64,000 nucleotides of DNA from Nocardioides immobilis (GCF_003515065.1 NZ_QXGH01000018.1:62001-126000), one strand, 5' to 3'. Positions 8,283-17,447 are shown, counted from the stretch's first letter. The notes: generated by a model from the letters alone, not told the origin. Made by a program: numbers and translations.

Positions 8283-9646
8283 TCCTTGAAGAGCTCGACG
8301 GAGGTGGAAACCAGCTCGCGGGGGACGAGCATCGGCCAGTAGCTCAGCACTGACGACGGGCGGGCCCGGCCGGCGGTGAGCGTGGTCTTGCCCGGCGGCC
8401 CGTGGAACACGGTGCTCAGCTCGACCGCAGCCCGCGCCAGCGCCTGCCGCGATGCCGAGCGCGCCGCGAACCGCAGTACCACCTCGCTGGGCTCGCCCTG
8501 GTAGGTCCGGGGCGTACGGCGCTCGTGCACCGCGCCGAGGCCGATGAAGTCCCAGCGGACCTCGTCGAGGTCGAGGTCGAGCCGGTCGAGCCGGAACTGG
8601 AGGATCTCTTTGGCCTTGCGTGCTCGACCGACGGCATCGGGGGCGGAGTAGAGCATCAGCGAGCTCGCCGAGTAGCCGTCGTCGTAGCTGGCCGAGACCT
8701 TCAGGGTCTCGGGGCGCGGATGACCCGTGACGCCGGTGATCTCGACCAGGTCCTTCCCGATCTGGCGGACGGTCATCGTCGTCCAGTCGGCGGTCACGTC
8801 CGGCGTCAGGTAGGCGCGCGGATCGCCGATCTCGTAGAGGAGCTGCTCGATGGTGGTCTGCTCGTCGACGAGACCGCCGCTGTTCGGCGTCTTGCTCAGC
8901 TCGATGCGACCGTCGGCGTCGACCTCGACCACGGGGAAGCCGATGTCGCCCATGTCGGGGACGTGCTCCCACGCCGCCTGGTGGTTGCCGCCGGTCACGT
9001 GAGCTCCACACTCGATGAGGTGGCCGGCGACGATGCCGGCCGCGAGGCGGTCCCAGTCGTCGTCCTTCCAGCCGTGCTCGAAGCGGAGAACGCCCAGCGT
9101 GAGCGACGGGTCGGCGACCCGGCCGGTGACGATGACGTTGGCGCCCTGCTGCAGGGCCTCGACGACCGACTCGGCTCCGACGTAGACGTTCGCGCTCGCC
9201 AGCCGGTCAGCAACCGCCGCGTAGGGCTCCCCGGTCTCCGTGTTGGACAGGTCCACGCCCCGTTGGGCGAAGTCCGCGAGCTGCGGCAGCACGTCGTCAC
9301 CGGTGACGGCAGCGACCGTGACAGCGTCTCCCAGTCCCAGCTCGACAGCGAGCTCTCGCACCGCCCGGGCGCACCCCGTGGGGTTCATGCCGCCGGCGTT
9401 GCAGACGATCTTCATCTCCTGCTCGACCGCGTCGGCCAAGCAGTCACGCAGGATCGGGAGGATGTCGCTGGCATAGCCAGCGTCGGGGTTGCGGCCCATC
9501 TGCTTGCTCAGGATCGACATCGTGACCTCGGCGAGGAAGTCCATCACCAGGTAGTCCAGGTCCGCCTCGCGCACGAGCCGGCCCGGGGCCGTGGTGTCGT
9601 CGCCCCAGTAGCCGAGGCCGCCGCCGATGCGCACGGCGCGGGTCAT
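8279..9646 (-). CDS. AtuA-type protein (DUF1446), acyclic terpene utilisation family
   Basis: 455 residues starting MTRAVRIGGGLGYWGDDTTA. Family features include the glycine-rich N-terminus, ADYLVMDFLAEVTM-like segment, CNAGGMNPTGCARAV at about 99, and the ECGAHVTGGNHQ stretch at about 215. The ATG at 9646 overlaps the stop of the preceding enoyl-CoA hydratase (ATGA), and the stop overlaps the next gene (GTGA). The gene is thus tightly coupled in an operon: hydratase, AtuA large, AtuA small, acyl-CoA dehydrogenase. The AtuA family is linked to citronellol/geraniol and related branched acyl-CoA breakdown, but no enzymatic activity is firmly assigned. Confidence 0.85.
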   Translation of the reverse strand: MTRAVRIGGGLGYWGDDTTAPGRLVREADLDYLVMDFLAEVTMSILSKQMGRNPDAGYASDILPILRDCLADAVEQEMKIVCNAGGMNPTGCARAVRELAVELGLGDAVTVAAVTGDDVLPQLADFAQRGVDLSNTETGEPYAAVADRLASANVYVGAESVVEALQQGANVIVTGRVADPSLTLGVLRFEHGWKDDDWDRLAAGIVAGHLIECGAHVTGGNHQAAWEHVPDMGDIGFPVVEVDADGRIELSKTPNSGGLVDEQTTIEQLLYEIGDPRAYLTPDVTADWTTMTVRQIGKDLVEITGVTGHPRPETLKVSASYDDGYSASSLMLYSAPDAVGRARKAKEILQFRLDRLDLDLDEVRWDFIGLGAVHERRTPRTYQGEPSEVVLRFAARSASRQALARAAVELSTVFHGPPGKTTLTAGRARPSSVLSYWPMLVPRELVSTSVELFKE

Positions 9647-10407
9647 CGGTTCCTCCAGTTCGGCTTGCGCCCCTCGCGGAAGGCGAGAGGTCCCTCGATC
9701 GCGTCCTCGCTGTCGTAGACGTGGCGGAAGATCTCGGACGCCACCGCGCTCGTTGCACCGACGCCTGCCTCGCCACCGACGCGCATCAGCCACTTGAACG
9801 CGGCGATCGACAGAGGCGCGTTGTCGGCGATCGTCCTCGCCACCTCCCAGGCACGCGGGACGAGGTCGGCCGGCTCGACGATCTCGTTGACGAGCCCCAC
9901 CTCGTAGGCGCGCTGGGCCGTGATCGGCTGGGCGGTCAGGAGCAGCTCGGCCAGGACCCGCCGCGGCAGCATGCGCGTGAGCGGTGCGGCCCACGGCGCT
10001 CCACGACTCCACTTGGCCTCGGAGATCGCGAACGAGGCCGTAGTGGATGCAAGACACAGGTCACCGAACTGGGCCATCCGGAACCCGCCGGCATAGGCGG
10101 TTCCGTTAACCGCCGTGATCACCGGCTTCGGCAGGAAGTCGTCGGGCCCGAACTCGGCGAAGTAGTCGCGGGGCGGCTGCTTCGTCTTGTTGCCGGCCAT
10201 CTCCTTGAGGTCGGCGCCCGCACAGAAGGAGCGATCGCCCGACCCGGTGATGATGGCGACGCGCAGATCGTCATCGACAGCGAAGTCGTGCATCGCCTCG
10301 GCGAGCGCGGTGCGCAACTCCTGGTTCACCGCATTCCGCTGTTCCGGGCGATTGAGGGTCAGGAGGACCACTCCGTCGCGGACCTCGCGGAGCAAAACGG
10401 CTGACAA
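9643..10407 (-). CDS. Enoyl-CoA hydratase/isomerase (crotonase family)
   Basis: 254 residues. FCAGADLKEMAG at about 61 and NGTAYAGGFRMAQFGDLCLA at about 101 form the oxyanion-hole region, and ISEAKWSRG at about 127 carries a Glu at the catalytic position. The start is TTG at 10407, supported by GGAGAG five bases upstream. It is the first gene of the AtuA operon. Its promoter region contains the best-defined inverted pair of the recurrent operator motif (10434-10497). Confidence 0.86.
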   Translation of the reverse strand: MSAVLLREVRDGVVLLTLNRPEQRNAVNQELRTALAEAMHDFAVDDDLRVAIITGSGDRSFCAGADLKEMAGNKTKQPPRDYFAEFGPDDFLPKPVITAVNGTAYAGGFRMAQFGDLCLASTTASFAISEAKWSRGAPWAAPLTRMLPRRVLAELLLTAQPITAQRAYEVGLVNEIVEPADLVPRAWEVARTIADNAPLSIAAFKWLMRVGGEAGVGATSAVASEIFRHVYDSEDAIEGPLAFREGRKPNWRNR

Positions 10408-10433
10408 TGAACTCTCCGTCCAGTTGGACTACG

Positions 10434-10497
10434 ATTCTGCATGCAAAAACTCGGGGCGTCAAGATGAGGGCGACCGTCGACATGCAGAATGACATGC
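10434..10497. promoter_or_regulatory. Candidate operator region with inverted GCATG elements
   Basis: ATTCTGCATG at 10434-10443 is repeated exactly inverted as CATGCAGAAT at 10481-10490. Read on the minus strand, 10497-10482 is GCAT-N8-GCAT, the pattern shared by many promoters in this window. It lies just upstream of the AtuA operon. The regulator is inferred to be one of the GntR proteins. Confidence 0.55.
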
Positions 10498-10535
10498 ACA
10501 AGCCCGGTTAATCGGGCCTGACCGAGCAACGGAGA

Positions 10536-10564
10536 AGCGCCCTTGTCGGCAGGACAGGGGCGCT
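10536..10564 (-). terminator. Hairpin terminator downstream of the flavin monooxygenase gene
   Basis: A 12-base-pair stem (AGCGCCCTTGTC with GACAGGGGCGCT, one wobble) closes a five-base loop. It lies 25 bases past the stop of the monooxygenase gene and upstream of the AtuA operon promoter. A weaker hairpin, GCCCG/CGGGC, follows at 10502-10517. Confidence 0.6.
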
Positions 10565-10588
10565 CCTGGGCGCTGAGGGGCGTTGGCG

Positions 10589-12358
10589 CTACTTCTTCTT
10601 GCCGGACAGCTCCGCCACGATCTGGATCGTCAGGAAACGCGAGTAGATGCGGGCATAGGAGAAGCTTCCGCCGGTGACCCAGAAGCCCGGGTGACCGGTC
10701 GGCCTCCACAAGCCTTGCAGCTCGCCCTCCTCGTCGAGCCCCCAGATGGGTGTGATGTGGTCGGCGACCGAATCCCCCACAATCCGCCGCGCGCTCTCGC
10801 GCATGTTCTTGAACCCGGTGGCCATCACGACCAGGTCGTAGTCGTACGATCTGCCGTCGGTCAGCTCGATCCCGGTCTTGGTGAACCGGGCGAGCTCGCC
10901 CGAGACGACCCCGATGCGGCCGTCAACGATGTAGTCACATGATCCGACGTCGATACAGAAGCCGCCGCCGGAGCGCAGCCCGAGGCCGATCATGCCGCCA
11001 CTCTCCTGGCCGTCGTCGATGCGGTATCCGACTGCCTCCAGGTCCTTCAAGAGCTTCTGATCGCGCTCCCCCGCGATCTTGGCGATCGCCGGAGCGTTCT
11101 GGATCGATACCGGGTAGGGGGTCGCGAGGTTCATCAGGTCGGCGACCTGCACACCCGGACCGGACGGGAGGTACGCCGTGCCGTGAACGGCCGAGAGCCC
11201 GTCCTTCTGCGTGATCACGTAGGTAGGCGTCCGCTGCAGCATGTCCACCTTCGCACCGTGGTCGGCCAGGTCCTTGGCGACGTCGTTGCCGCTGTTGCCG
11301 GTCCCGACGACGAGTGCTCGCTTGCCTGCCCACGGCTTGCCGCTGCCATGAGTGGTCGTATGCCGGACCACACCCTCGAAGTCGTGCATCCCTTCGATGT
11401 CCGGGATGTGCGGGTCAGTGAAGACGCCGGTGGCGAGGATGAAGTGCGGTGCCCTCACCGTTCGGGTCTCACCGTTGCTGCGACGCACCTCCACGGTCCA
11501 CTCGCGAGTGTCCTCCGAGTACGTGCAGCCGGTCATCTCCGAGCCGGTCCAGACGTTGAGGTCCATCGCCTGGGCGTACATGTCGAACCAGTCCCCGACC
11601 TTGTCCTTCGGCGTGTAGACCGGCCACGCCTCGGGATAGGGCATGAACGCCATCTGGTCGAGCCAGATCGGATCGTGGAGCACCAGGGAGTCGTACCGTT
11701 TCCGCCAGACGTCACCGACCCTGTCGTTCCTCTCGATGACCAGAGCCCTGACGCCCATCAGCTCCAGGTAGGCAGCCGCGGTGAGTCCACCCTGCCCGCC
11801 ACCAAGGATGATCACCTGCGGATCCTCGTCCTCGAACTCCTGGACCCGACGGCGCAGCTCCGACCATGACTGCTTCGGGATCCGTTCACCCTCGCGCCGG
11901 TTCGCACCCACCGCGAGCTCGAAGCCGTCGAGCTCCTGCAGGGAGGTCATCACCGTCCAGGCCGCCCACTCGCCTTCCTCGCCGCGCTTGAGCCGGGCGT
12001 CGCCCAAGCCCCACCCAAAGGCGGTCCGGAAGCGGAAGAAGACCTCGACGTAGCCTGACCCGTCGTCGGGACCGTTGTACGCCGGCTTTGCGCCGTCCCA
12101 CAGCTCGATCTCCCGGAGAGCCGCGCCCTCGAGATGCTCCGCCAGGTAGGCCTGGATGCCCTCGTGATCCTTGAGCGTCCTGAGGTTCCAGCTCAGGACG
12201 ACCGCGTCGCGCCACCACGAGCTCTCGGCGAAGAGGCCCACCACGTCGGCGACGTTGCCCGACTCGACGGCCTGGGCGAAGCTGTACAGCCACGCACTCG
12301 CGATGCTCTCCGCGTCGATCGACGTGGAGGGCGAGAAGGTTTCTTCGGTCTGGGTCAT
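10589..12358 (-). CDS. NTF2-like domain fused to flavin-containing monooxygenase
   Basis: 589 residues. Residues 1 to about 150 are an NTF2/SnoaL-like domain (ESIASAWLYSFAQAVESGNV onwards). The rest is a two-Rossmann FAD/NADPH monooxygenase: GGGQGGLTAAAY (about 182) binds FAD and VVGTGNSGNDVA (about 343) binds NADPH. Between them FEGVVRHTTTH fits the group-B FMO/Baeyer-Villiger fingerprint FxGxxxHxxx, but with His at the last position. The C-terminal ATGFK motif is typical. It would insert oxygen into a ketone or similar substrate. The gene follows an HSL-type esterase by 52 bases; a monooxygenase and an ester hydrolase together are a classic ketone-cleaving pair. ATG at 12358 chosen because the fold starts there. 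Confidence 0.87.
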   Translation of the reverse strand: MTQTEETFSPSTSIDAESIASAWLYSFAQAVESGNVADVVGLFAESSWWRDAVVLSWNLRTLKDHEGIQAYLAEHLEGAALREIELWDGAKPAYNGPDDGSGYVEVFFRFRTAFGWGLGDARLKRGEEGEWAAWTVMTSLQELDGFELAVGANRREGERIPKQSWSELRRRVQEFEDEDPQVIILGGGQGGLTAAAYLELMGVRALVIERNDRVGDVWRKRYDSLVLHDPIWLDQMAFMPYPEAWPVYTPKDKVGDWFDMYAQAMDLNVWTGSEMTGCTYSEDTREWTVEVRRSNGETRTVRAPHFILATGVFTDPHIPDIEGMHDFEGVVRHTTTHGSGKPWAGKRALVVGTGNSGNDVAKDLADHGAKVDMLQRTPTYVITQKDGLSAVHGTAYLPSGPGVQVADLMNLATPYPVSIQNAPAIAKIAGERDQKLLKDLEAVGYRIDDGQESGGMIGLGLRSGGGFCIDVGSCDYIVDGRIGVVSGELARFTKTGIELTDGRSYDYDLVVMATGFKNMRESARRIVGDSVADHITPIWGLDEEGELQGLWRPTGHPGFWVTGGSFSYARIYSRFLTIQIVAELSGKKK

Positions 12359-12410
12359 GAGTTTCCTTGGGTGTGACGGTCGCTGACGCGGGTTGCTTGC
12401 TCGGGGTTTC

Positions 12411-13454
12411 TCACAGCTCGACCACGGCGCGGATTCGCTGGGCGCGTGCGGTTGCTGCCACCTCTGATGCCACCGCGATGACGTCGAACGCGTGGAAGGC
12501 GCCCGGGTGGACGTGGAGCTCGGTCGGCACCCCGTCGCCGACCAGCCGCGCGGCGTACGTGATGACCTCGACGGCGAGGACGTCGGCGCTCCCGACCTCC
12601 AGGTAGGTGCGCGGCAGCCCGCGCAGCGACGCCGCGCGAGCCGGGATCGCGTGCGGCGGTGGTGCCCCGCGATCCACCTCGGGGCCGAGGTAGATGTCCC
12701 AGGCGTTCGCGTTGGACGCCCAGCTCCAAGTGCCTTCGGGGGCCTCGGGGGTCGTCGAGGCCGCCGCCCGATCGTCCAGCATCGGGTAGACCAGGACCTG
12801 CTTGGCGATCGGCGCGGCCTGACCGTCACGCGAGCGCTGCGCCAGGGCCGCAGCCAAGGCACCGCCGGCGCTGACTCCATAGACCCCGATCCGCCGGCGA
12901 TCCACCCCCAGCAGGTCCGCCTGATCGTGCAGCCACCTCAGGGCTGCCGCGCAGTCGTCCAGCGCGCCCGGGAAGACTGTTTCCGGCGCCAGCCGGTAGT
13001 CCACCGAGAGCACGACGGTTCCAGCGTCCGCCGCCAGGTTCGCAGCCGCCAGGTGTGAGCTGTCGAGGTCGCCGACGCTCAGGCCGCCTCCGTGCACGTA
13101 GAGCCACGCCGAGAGAGGTGCGCCCAACTCATTCCCAGGCGTGTACGCCCGGACCCGCACCGCGGGACCACCGTCCACACCTGCGACCTCGTGGTCGGTC
13201 GCCGTCACGTTGCCGGGGATCGACCTGTCACCCGCAGCCTGCCGCGAAAGGCGGGCGTGCAGTGCTCGGCGCTCGCCGACGTCGGTGATCCCGCTCACCC
13301 CGCCGTCGCCGACGGCCGTCCGGTAGGCGGCCAGGCTTGGACGCAGCTGCGGGTCGACCCATGCCGTTGCCCGGCGGGCCCCCCGGTCGTCCGTCCTAGG
13401 CTCGGGCGCCGTCACGGCGTGCTCCCAGCCCCGGTGCGGTTCTGGATCTGCCAC
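12411..13454 (-). CDS. Alpha/beta hydrolase, hormone-sensitive-lipase (esterase) family
   Basis: 347 residues. HGGG oxyanion motif (YVHGGG, about 118), nucleophile Ser in GVSAGG (about 194), Asp in GSADVL (about 289), and His in HPGAFHAFD (about 318): the full HSL-family triad. Probable soluble ester hydrolase. GTG start at 13454; a second GTG at codon 14 is possible. It is the first gene of a minus-strand unit with the flavin monooxygenase and would naturally hydrolyse the ester or lactone made by that enzyme. The start lies 127 bases from the candidate operator at 13581-13608. Confidence 0.87.
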   Translation of the reverse strand: MADPEPHRGWEHAVTAPEPRTDDRGARRATAWVDPQLRPSLAAYRTAVGDGGVSGITDVGERRALHARLSRQAAGDRSIPGNVTATDHEVAGVDGGPAVRVRAYTPGNELGAPLSAWLYVHGGGLSVGDLDSSHLAAANLAADAGTVVLSVDYRLAPETVFPGALDDCAAALRWLHDQADLLGVDRRRIGVYGVSAGGALAAALAQRSRDGQAAPIAKQVLVYPMLDDRAAASTTPEAPEGTWSWASNANAWDIYLGPEVDRGAPPPHAIPARAASLRGLPRTYLEVGSADVLAVEVITYAARLVGDGVPTELHVHPGAFHAFDVIAVASEVAATARAQRIRAVVEL

Positions 13455-13580
13455 TCACTCCACCTCCTTCACGACCACCGGACTGTGGGCCACCAGCTGC
13501 CGTCATCCCAGGCGATGACACTCAGCGGGTGGCCCTCAGCGAGCGGGCCTTGCCCTCGGATTCGACGGCGACACGCTCAG

Positions 13581-13608
13581 TATCGCAAATGCATAGTTGC
13601 ATGCGATA
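13581..13608. promoter_or_regulatory. Candidate operator, interrupted palindrome with two GCAT elements
   Basis: TATCGCA at 13581-13587 is repeated inverted as TGCGATA at 13602-13608. Between and across them lie two GCAT elements (13591 and 13599), here spaced by four bases where the other sites have eight. It lies between the divergent esterase gene (13454) and alcohol dehydrogenase gene (13655). Confidence 0.5.
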
Positions 13609-13654
13609 GTGCCGACTATACCATTCACGGGAAGTGGCGGCGGGGAGACGACAC

Positions 13655-14797
13655 ATGCAAGTGCTGTACCGGCGGCCTGCCCAGCGGCTCCTCTGGGGCG
13701 ACGACACGATCGTCCGCCTGCCCGGCGAGCTGGCCCGGGCCGGGGCGCAGCGACCCCTGATCCTCTGCGGCGGGTCGGTAGGGCGCCACCCTCGCCTGAT
13801 CCCTCGGCTCGCGGACGTGCTGGAAGCCCTGGTGGGTGGCATCAGCACCGAGGTTCGATCCCACAGCCCGCTGAGCAGGGTGGAAGTCGTCGTCGACGCT
13901 CTCCGGCGCACCCGTGCGGACTCCATCGTTGCTGTCGGTGGCGGCTCGGCTTTCGTGACGGCACGGGCCGCCTCCATCCTCCATGGCGAGAGCCGTCCCC
14001 TCCAGAGCCTGGCGACGCGTTACGCGGCGGACGGCACGGCGATCAGCGTCCGGCTCGACGCACCCAAGCTTCCGATCATCGCGGTGCCCACCACCCCGAC
14101 CACGGCCGCGAGCAAGGCAGGCACGGCCGTCACCGTCCCTGGGAGCGGGGCGCGCTTGACGATGTTCGACCCGCAGACCCGTGCGCGGTCGATCCTCCTC
14201 GACCCCGAGTACCTGTCCTCGAGCCCTCCCACCCTGACGCTCCAGGCATCGCTCAACGCTTTCGTGATGGCGGTCGAAGGGTTGTGCTCAGCCCGTTCCC
14301 ACCTGTTCTCCGACGCTGTGCTCACTCATGCGATCCGCCAGCTGGCCGACCTGCTCCCCACCCTGGCCGGAGAGACCGCCACGCCGCACCGCCGCATGCA
14401 GGCTGCCTTGGTCAGCATCCTGGTGGGCGAGGGGACCGACGCGGCCGGCGGCGGCCTCACCGCAGCCCTGTCCCATACGCTCGGACATCAGCTCGGGGTG
14501 CACAACGGCCTCGCGGACGCAGCACTGTTGCCGTACGTCCTCGAGCACGTGCCCCCCGCCCCGTCGGCCCTTGAACTCGTTGCCGATGCCCTGTCGTGCG
14601 CGACGGACCAGGTGGTCGACCGGGTCCGCGAACTGCTCGCGGCCGCTGCTGCGCCGGTCCGGCTCCGGGACCTGGGTCTGCGCCGTGAGGGCCTCGAGGA
14701 CCTGGCGCGGGAGGCAACCCAGGACTTCGCCTACGCTCGCGGACCGGACCGCCCCGCCCCGCGCACCGTCGTCGACATCCTGAACGCGGCATGGTGA
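13655..14797 (+). CDS. Iron-containing alcohol dehydrogenase / maleylacetate reductase family
   Basis: About 380 residues. The family NAD-binding glycine segment VAVGGGSAFVTARA is at about 91 and the PTTPTTAASKAGTAV stretch at about 135. The C-terminal His-rich region LSHTLGHQLGVHNG at about 276 corresponds to the metal site of iron alcohol dehydrogenases or the equivalent site of maleylacetate reductases. Overall sequence looks closer to the maleylacetate-reductase branch. Start ATG at 13655 with GGGGAG seven bases upstream; an ATG-free upstream extension lacks a ribosome site. Divergent from the esterase gene. The exact substrate is not resolved. Confidence 0.8.
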   Translation: MQVLYRRPAQRLLWGDDTIVRLPGELARAGAQRPLILCGGSVGRHPRLIPRLADVLEALVGGISTEVRSHSPLSRVEVVVDALRRTRADSIVAVGGGSAFVTARAASILHGESRPLQSLATRYAADGTAISVRLDAPKLPIIAVPTTPTTAASKAGTAVTVPGSGARLTMFDPQTRARSILLDPEYLSSSPPTLTLQASLNAFVMAVEGLCSARSHLFSDAVLTHAIRQLADLLPTLAGETATPHRRMQAALVSILVGEGTDAAGGGLTAALSHTLGHQLGVHNGLADAALLPYVLEHVPPAPSALELVADALSCATDQVVDRVRELLAAAAAPVRLRDLGLRREGLEDLAREATQDFAYARGPDRPAPRTVVDILNAAW

Positions 14798-14810
14798 CGT
14801 CGCGAAGCGC

Positions 14811-15320
14811 TCACAGTCGGTAGACGCGGTCCGCCAAGTCGCCGCGCTTGCCCCGGCTCTCGGGCGGGAGGTCGCCCAACCACGCATCGCCAGGAGGTGC
14901 GGACCGTTCCGAGTCGACCACGACCACGCGATCAGCAATCCGCCACTCACCGCCCCGTCGCTCTAACCGATCCAGGTAGCGCAGGTGGCACATGAGGTCG
15001 CGAGCGGGCTCCCCCGCTTTGGGAAAGGGGCGATGAAAGGCATTCACGTAATGCTCTGCGCGCGCAACATCTCCGTCGACCTCGACCAGCTGATTGCCGG
15101 TGAAGTGCGTTGTGGTCTCGAAGGTGGGGAGACCTACCTTCGTCCAGGCGATGAAGTCGTCGACGCCGCCCACGAATATGCCATGCTGGTCGATTGCCGC
15201 GTCGGGATGGAAACAGGAACGCACCAGTTCGAAGTCCATCCGGTCGACGCCACGACAGTAGCGGTAGTGGAGGTCGCGTATCGCAGCCTGGTCGATGAAG
15301 CGCTGCAGGGAAGGTTCCAT
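14811..15320 (-). CDS. NTF2/SnoaL-like protein
   Basis: 169 residues of the SnoaL_4 type: an N-terminal helix (ALRDLHYRYCRGVDR-like, RDLHYRYCRGVDRMD at about 15), then FHPDAAID, HFTGNQLVEVDGD and a C-terminal GGEWRIADRVVVVD strand. These cone-shaped proteins act as isomerases, dehydratases or epoxide hydrolases, or as oxygenase small subunits; no activity can be assigned here. It lies 48 bases downstream of the GntR gene on the same strand and converges on the alcohol dehydrogenase. One of several NTF2-like proteins in the region. Confidence 0.8.
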   Translation of the reverse strand: MEPSLQRFIDQAAIRDLHYRYCRGVDRMDFELVRSCFHPDAAIDQHGIFVGGVDDFIAWTKVGLPTFETTTHFTGNQLVEVDGDVARAEHYVNAFHRPFPKAGEPARDLMCHLRYLDRLERRGGEWRIADRVVVVDSERSAPPGDAWLGDLPPESRGKRGDLADRVYRL

Positions 15321-15368
15321 CGTTTCTGCTCTTCCTGATCGAGTGAGCGGGTAGATCCCCGCAGCCTC

Positions 15369-16055
15369 CTAGGAGCGAACCGCCAAGTCGCCAGCTGACT
15401 GAGGCAGCGTCATGAACCCCGGCGGCAGCCCGTTGCCCAGCATGTCCTGCAGCAGCATCCGAGAGCTCGCCCGATGAGCGTCCTGCAGCTCGATCAGCAA
15501 GGGGGCGTCCTGCGCGGCGACCGCCTCGATCATCCGATCGTGGTCATGCGCGACGTTCGACCGGCGGTCCCGGTTGGACAGGTGGAGAGCTCGGTAAGGG
15601 TCGGACACCCGCCAGATCCGCTCGATCTCTTTGACCATGATCGTCAGCGTCGACCACCGGAAGATCGTGAAGTGGAAGGCCATGTTGGCGGCGAGAAGAT
15701 CTTCGAGCGCGCCCGCCTCCGCAGCGGTGCGGCACTGTTCGTTGCAGTCGCGCAGGTCGTCGAGCTGGTCGGCCGACGGCCACGCGAGGGAGCCCAGCAC
15801 CTCCTTCTCCAAGAAGGCGCGGATCGAGTAGTACTGGATGAGCTCGGCCGCGCTGAGCTTGGTCACCGCGTAGCCCGCGTTGGGCGTCCGGGTCAGGATG
15901 CCGTCGCCCGCCAGCGCCCGCAGGGCCTCTCGCAAGGGTGTCCGGCTCACCTCGAGGCGCTCTGAGATCACGCGTTGATCCACCCGCTGGCCGGGCGACA
16001 GCTCGCCGGTCCTTATCAGTCGATACAAGGCATCGACCAAGGGGTCGTCGACCAC
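15369..16055 (-). CDS. GntR-family regulator with FCD ligand domain (paralogue 1)
   Basis: 228 residues. Winged-helix N-terminus with the GntR signature (SERLEVSRTPLREALRALAG, about 29-48), then an all-helical FCD sensor domain (AFHFTIFRW, HDHDRMIEAVAAQD) that binds a metal and small acid ligands. About two thirds identical along its length to the GntR protein at 42172. GTG at 16055 is chosen because it has GGAG upstream and aligns with the paralogue's start. Divergent from the P450 gene, with two candidate operator sites between them. Probably a repressor released by a pathway intermediate (inference from the family). Confidence 0.9.
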   Translation of the reverse strand: MVDDPLVDALYRLIRTGELSPGQRVDQRVISERLEVSRTPLREALRALAGDGILTRTPNAGYAVTKLSAAELIQYYSIRAFLEKEVLGSLAWPSADQLDDLRDCNEQCRTAAEAGALEDLLAANMAFHFTIFRWSTLTIMVKEIERIWRVSDPYRALHLSNRDRRSNVAHDHDRMIEAVAAQDAPLLIELQDAHRASSRMLLQDMLGNGLPPGFMTLPQSAGDLAVRS

Positions 16056-16107
16056 AACGGGCTCCGTTCCAGAGATGTTGAGCAGTAACCCAAGAGTACA
16101 CGTTCCG

Positions 16108-16156
16108 GCATGCATTTAGGCATAGCCACCCCCGCGTAATGCATGTAAGATTGTAT
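16108..16156. promoter_or_regulatory. Two candidate GntR operators between GntR and P450 genes
   Basis: Site one (16108-16123) reads GCAT-N8-GCAT. Site two (16141-16156) reads GCAT-N8-GTAT. They lie 33 bases apart, about three helical turns, in the divergent GntR/P450 promoter. This is the expected place for autoregulation. Confidence 0.55.
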
Positions 16157-16243
16157 CCACCGAAGCCCACCGCCCGGTGCTGCCCTCCTCCGACGACGGG
16201 GTCGATGGCTGGCGCGGCCCTAAGACTCGGAAAGAGACTGATC

Positions 16244-17407
16244 ATGCCCATCAGCGGAGACTCCACCGACACGGAGCTGGACTACTTCAGCCCGGAGACG
16301 AACGAGAAATTCGACGAGGTCATGGCCGAGCTGCTCGAGCGGCGTCCCCTGGTCAATGCCAGTGGAGCATGGCTCCTGACTCGTCACGAGGACGTCAGGG
16401 AGGCCGCGAACGACTGGAAGACCTTCTCGAGCGCCGGCGGCACGATCCCCTGGAGTGAGGACGGAGCGCACTTCAGACCGACCGCTGTGGACCCTCCGCT
16501 CCACGAGCAGTTCCGCCAACCGTTCCTGAAGGTGTTCGCTCCGCGGGCAGTCGGGCCACTGGAACCGATGATGCGTGAGGAAGCGCGGGCGCTCATCGAC
16601 TCCTTTCGAGGGGCCGGCCGCTGCGACATCGGCCCTGACTACGCCCGCGCCTACATCGCCCGGGTGTTCTTCAAAGGCATTCTCGGGCTCTCGCCCGAGG
16701 TCGTCCCGAAGATGCTGCGGCTGATCGATGGATGGCTCCTGCCGCCCTTCGACGACCAGGCCCTGGTCGATTACAACGACTACTGCAGCCAGATCTTGAG
16801 CGAACACTTGGACTCGGGAAGTCCTCGAACGATGGCTATGGATGCCCTGCTGACGCTGGAGGTCGATGGAGAGCCGGCGTCCTGGGAAGACAAGTGCAAC
16901 ACGCTCTCCTTGCTGATCGTGGGTGGCCTCGACACCTCCGCCACGGGCATCACGCAGTCCCTGCGGTACCTCGCCACCCACCCTGACCTGCTGGCCGAGC
17001 TCGTGGACGACCCGAGCCTCATCCCGGCCGCCGTCGAGGAGTTCATCCGCCGGTTCCCGCCCAACATCGGGAACGGTCGACGGGTGACCCGTCCGGTGGA
17101 GCTGCACGGCCAGCAGTTGAAGCCGGGGGACCGGGTGATGCTCGGATACGGACCAGCGTCCCAGGACCCGCGGGTGTTCGACGACCCGCTCACCGTGGAC
17201 ATCCACCGCCAGTCGCAGGGTCATCTCGGTTTCGGAGCCGGCATCCACCGATGCCTGGGATCCCACTTCGCCCGCTTGGAGATCAGGGTCGCCGTGGAGG
17301 AGTTCATCGCGGCGTTCCCCCAGTTCAGGCTGGCGCCTGACGCCGAGGTGCACTATCACACCGGCATGACCCGCGAGGTGAGCGGCGTGCGGGTGGAGCT
17401 CGGCTGA
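16244..17407 (+). CDS. Cytochrome P450
   Basis: 387 residues, a typical soluble bacterial class I P450. I-helix oxygen-activation motif GGLDTS at about 227, K-helix ExxR in EEFIRR at about 267, and heme loop FGAGIHRCLGSHFARLE with the proximal Cys at about 337. No ferredoxin or reductase gene is adjacent, so electrons must come from elsewhere. Start ATG at 16244 is preceded by GGAAAG. The hydroxyl group it installs could be oxidised by the mycofactocin-type SDR encoded 40 bases downstream. Confidence 0.93.
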   Translation: MPISGDSTDTELDYFSPETNEKFDEVMAELLERRPLVNASGAWLLTRHEDVREAANDWKTFSSAGGTIPWSEDGAHFRPTAVDPPLHEQFRQPFLKVFAPRAVGPLEPMMREEARALIDSFRGAGRCDIGPDYARAYIARVFFKGILGLSPEVVPKMLRLIDGWLLPPFDDQALVDYNDYCSQILSEHLDSGSPRTMAMDALLTLEVDGEPASWEDKCNTLSLLIVGGLDTSATGITQSLRYLATHPDLLAELVDDPSLIPAAVEEFIRRFPPNIGNGRRVTRPVELHGQQLKPGDRVMLGYGPASQDPRVFDDPLTVDIHRQSQGHLGFGAGIHRCLGSHFARLEIRVAVEEFIAAFPQFRLAPDAEVHYHTGMTREVSGVRVELG

Positions 17408-17447
17408 GAACGCGCCCCTCTCCCACCTCTCACGCATAAGGACGTCC

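Noticed and set aside
8402..9718. 438-codon plus-strand frame over the AtuA genes
   Set aside because: Shadow of the minus-strand AtuA operon, with no start signal or recognisable motif.
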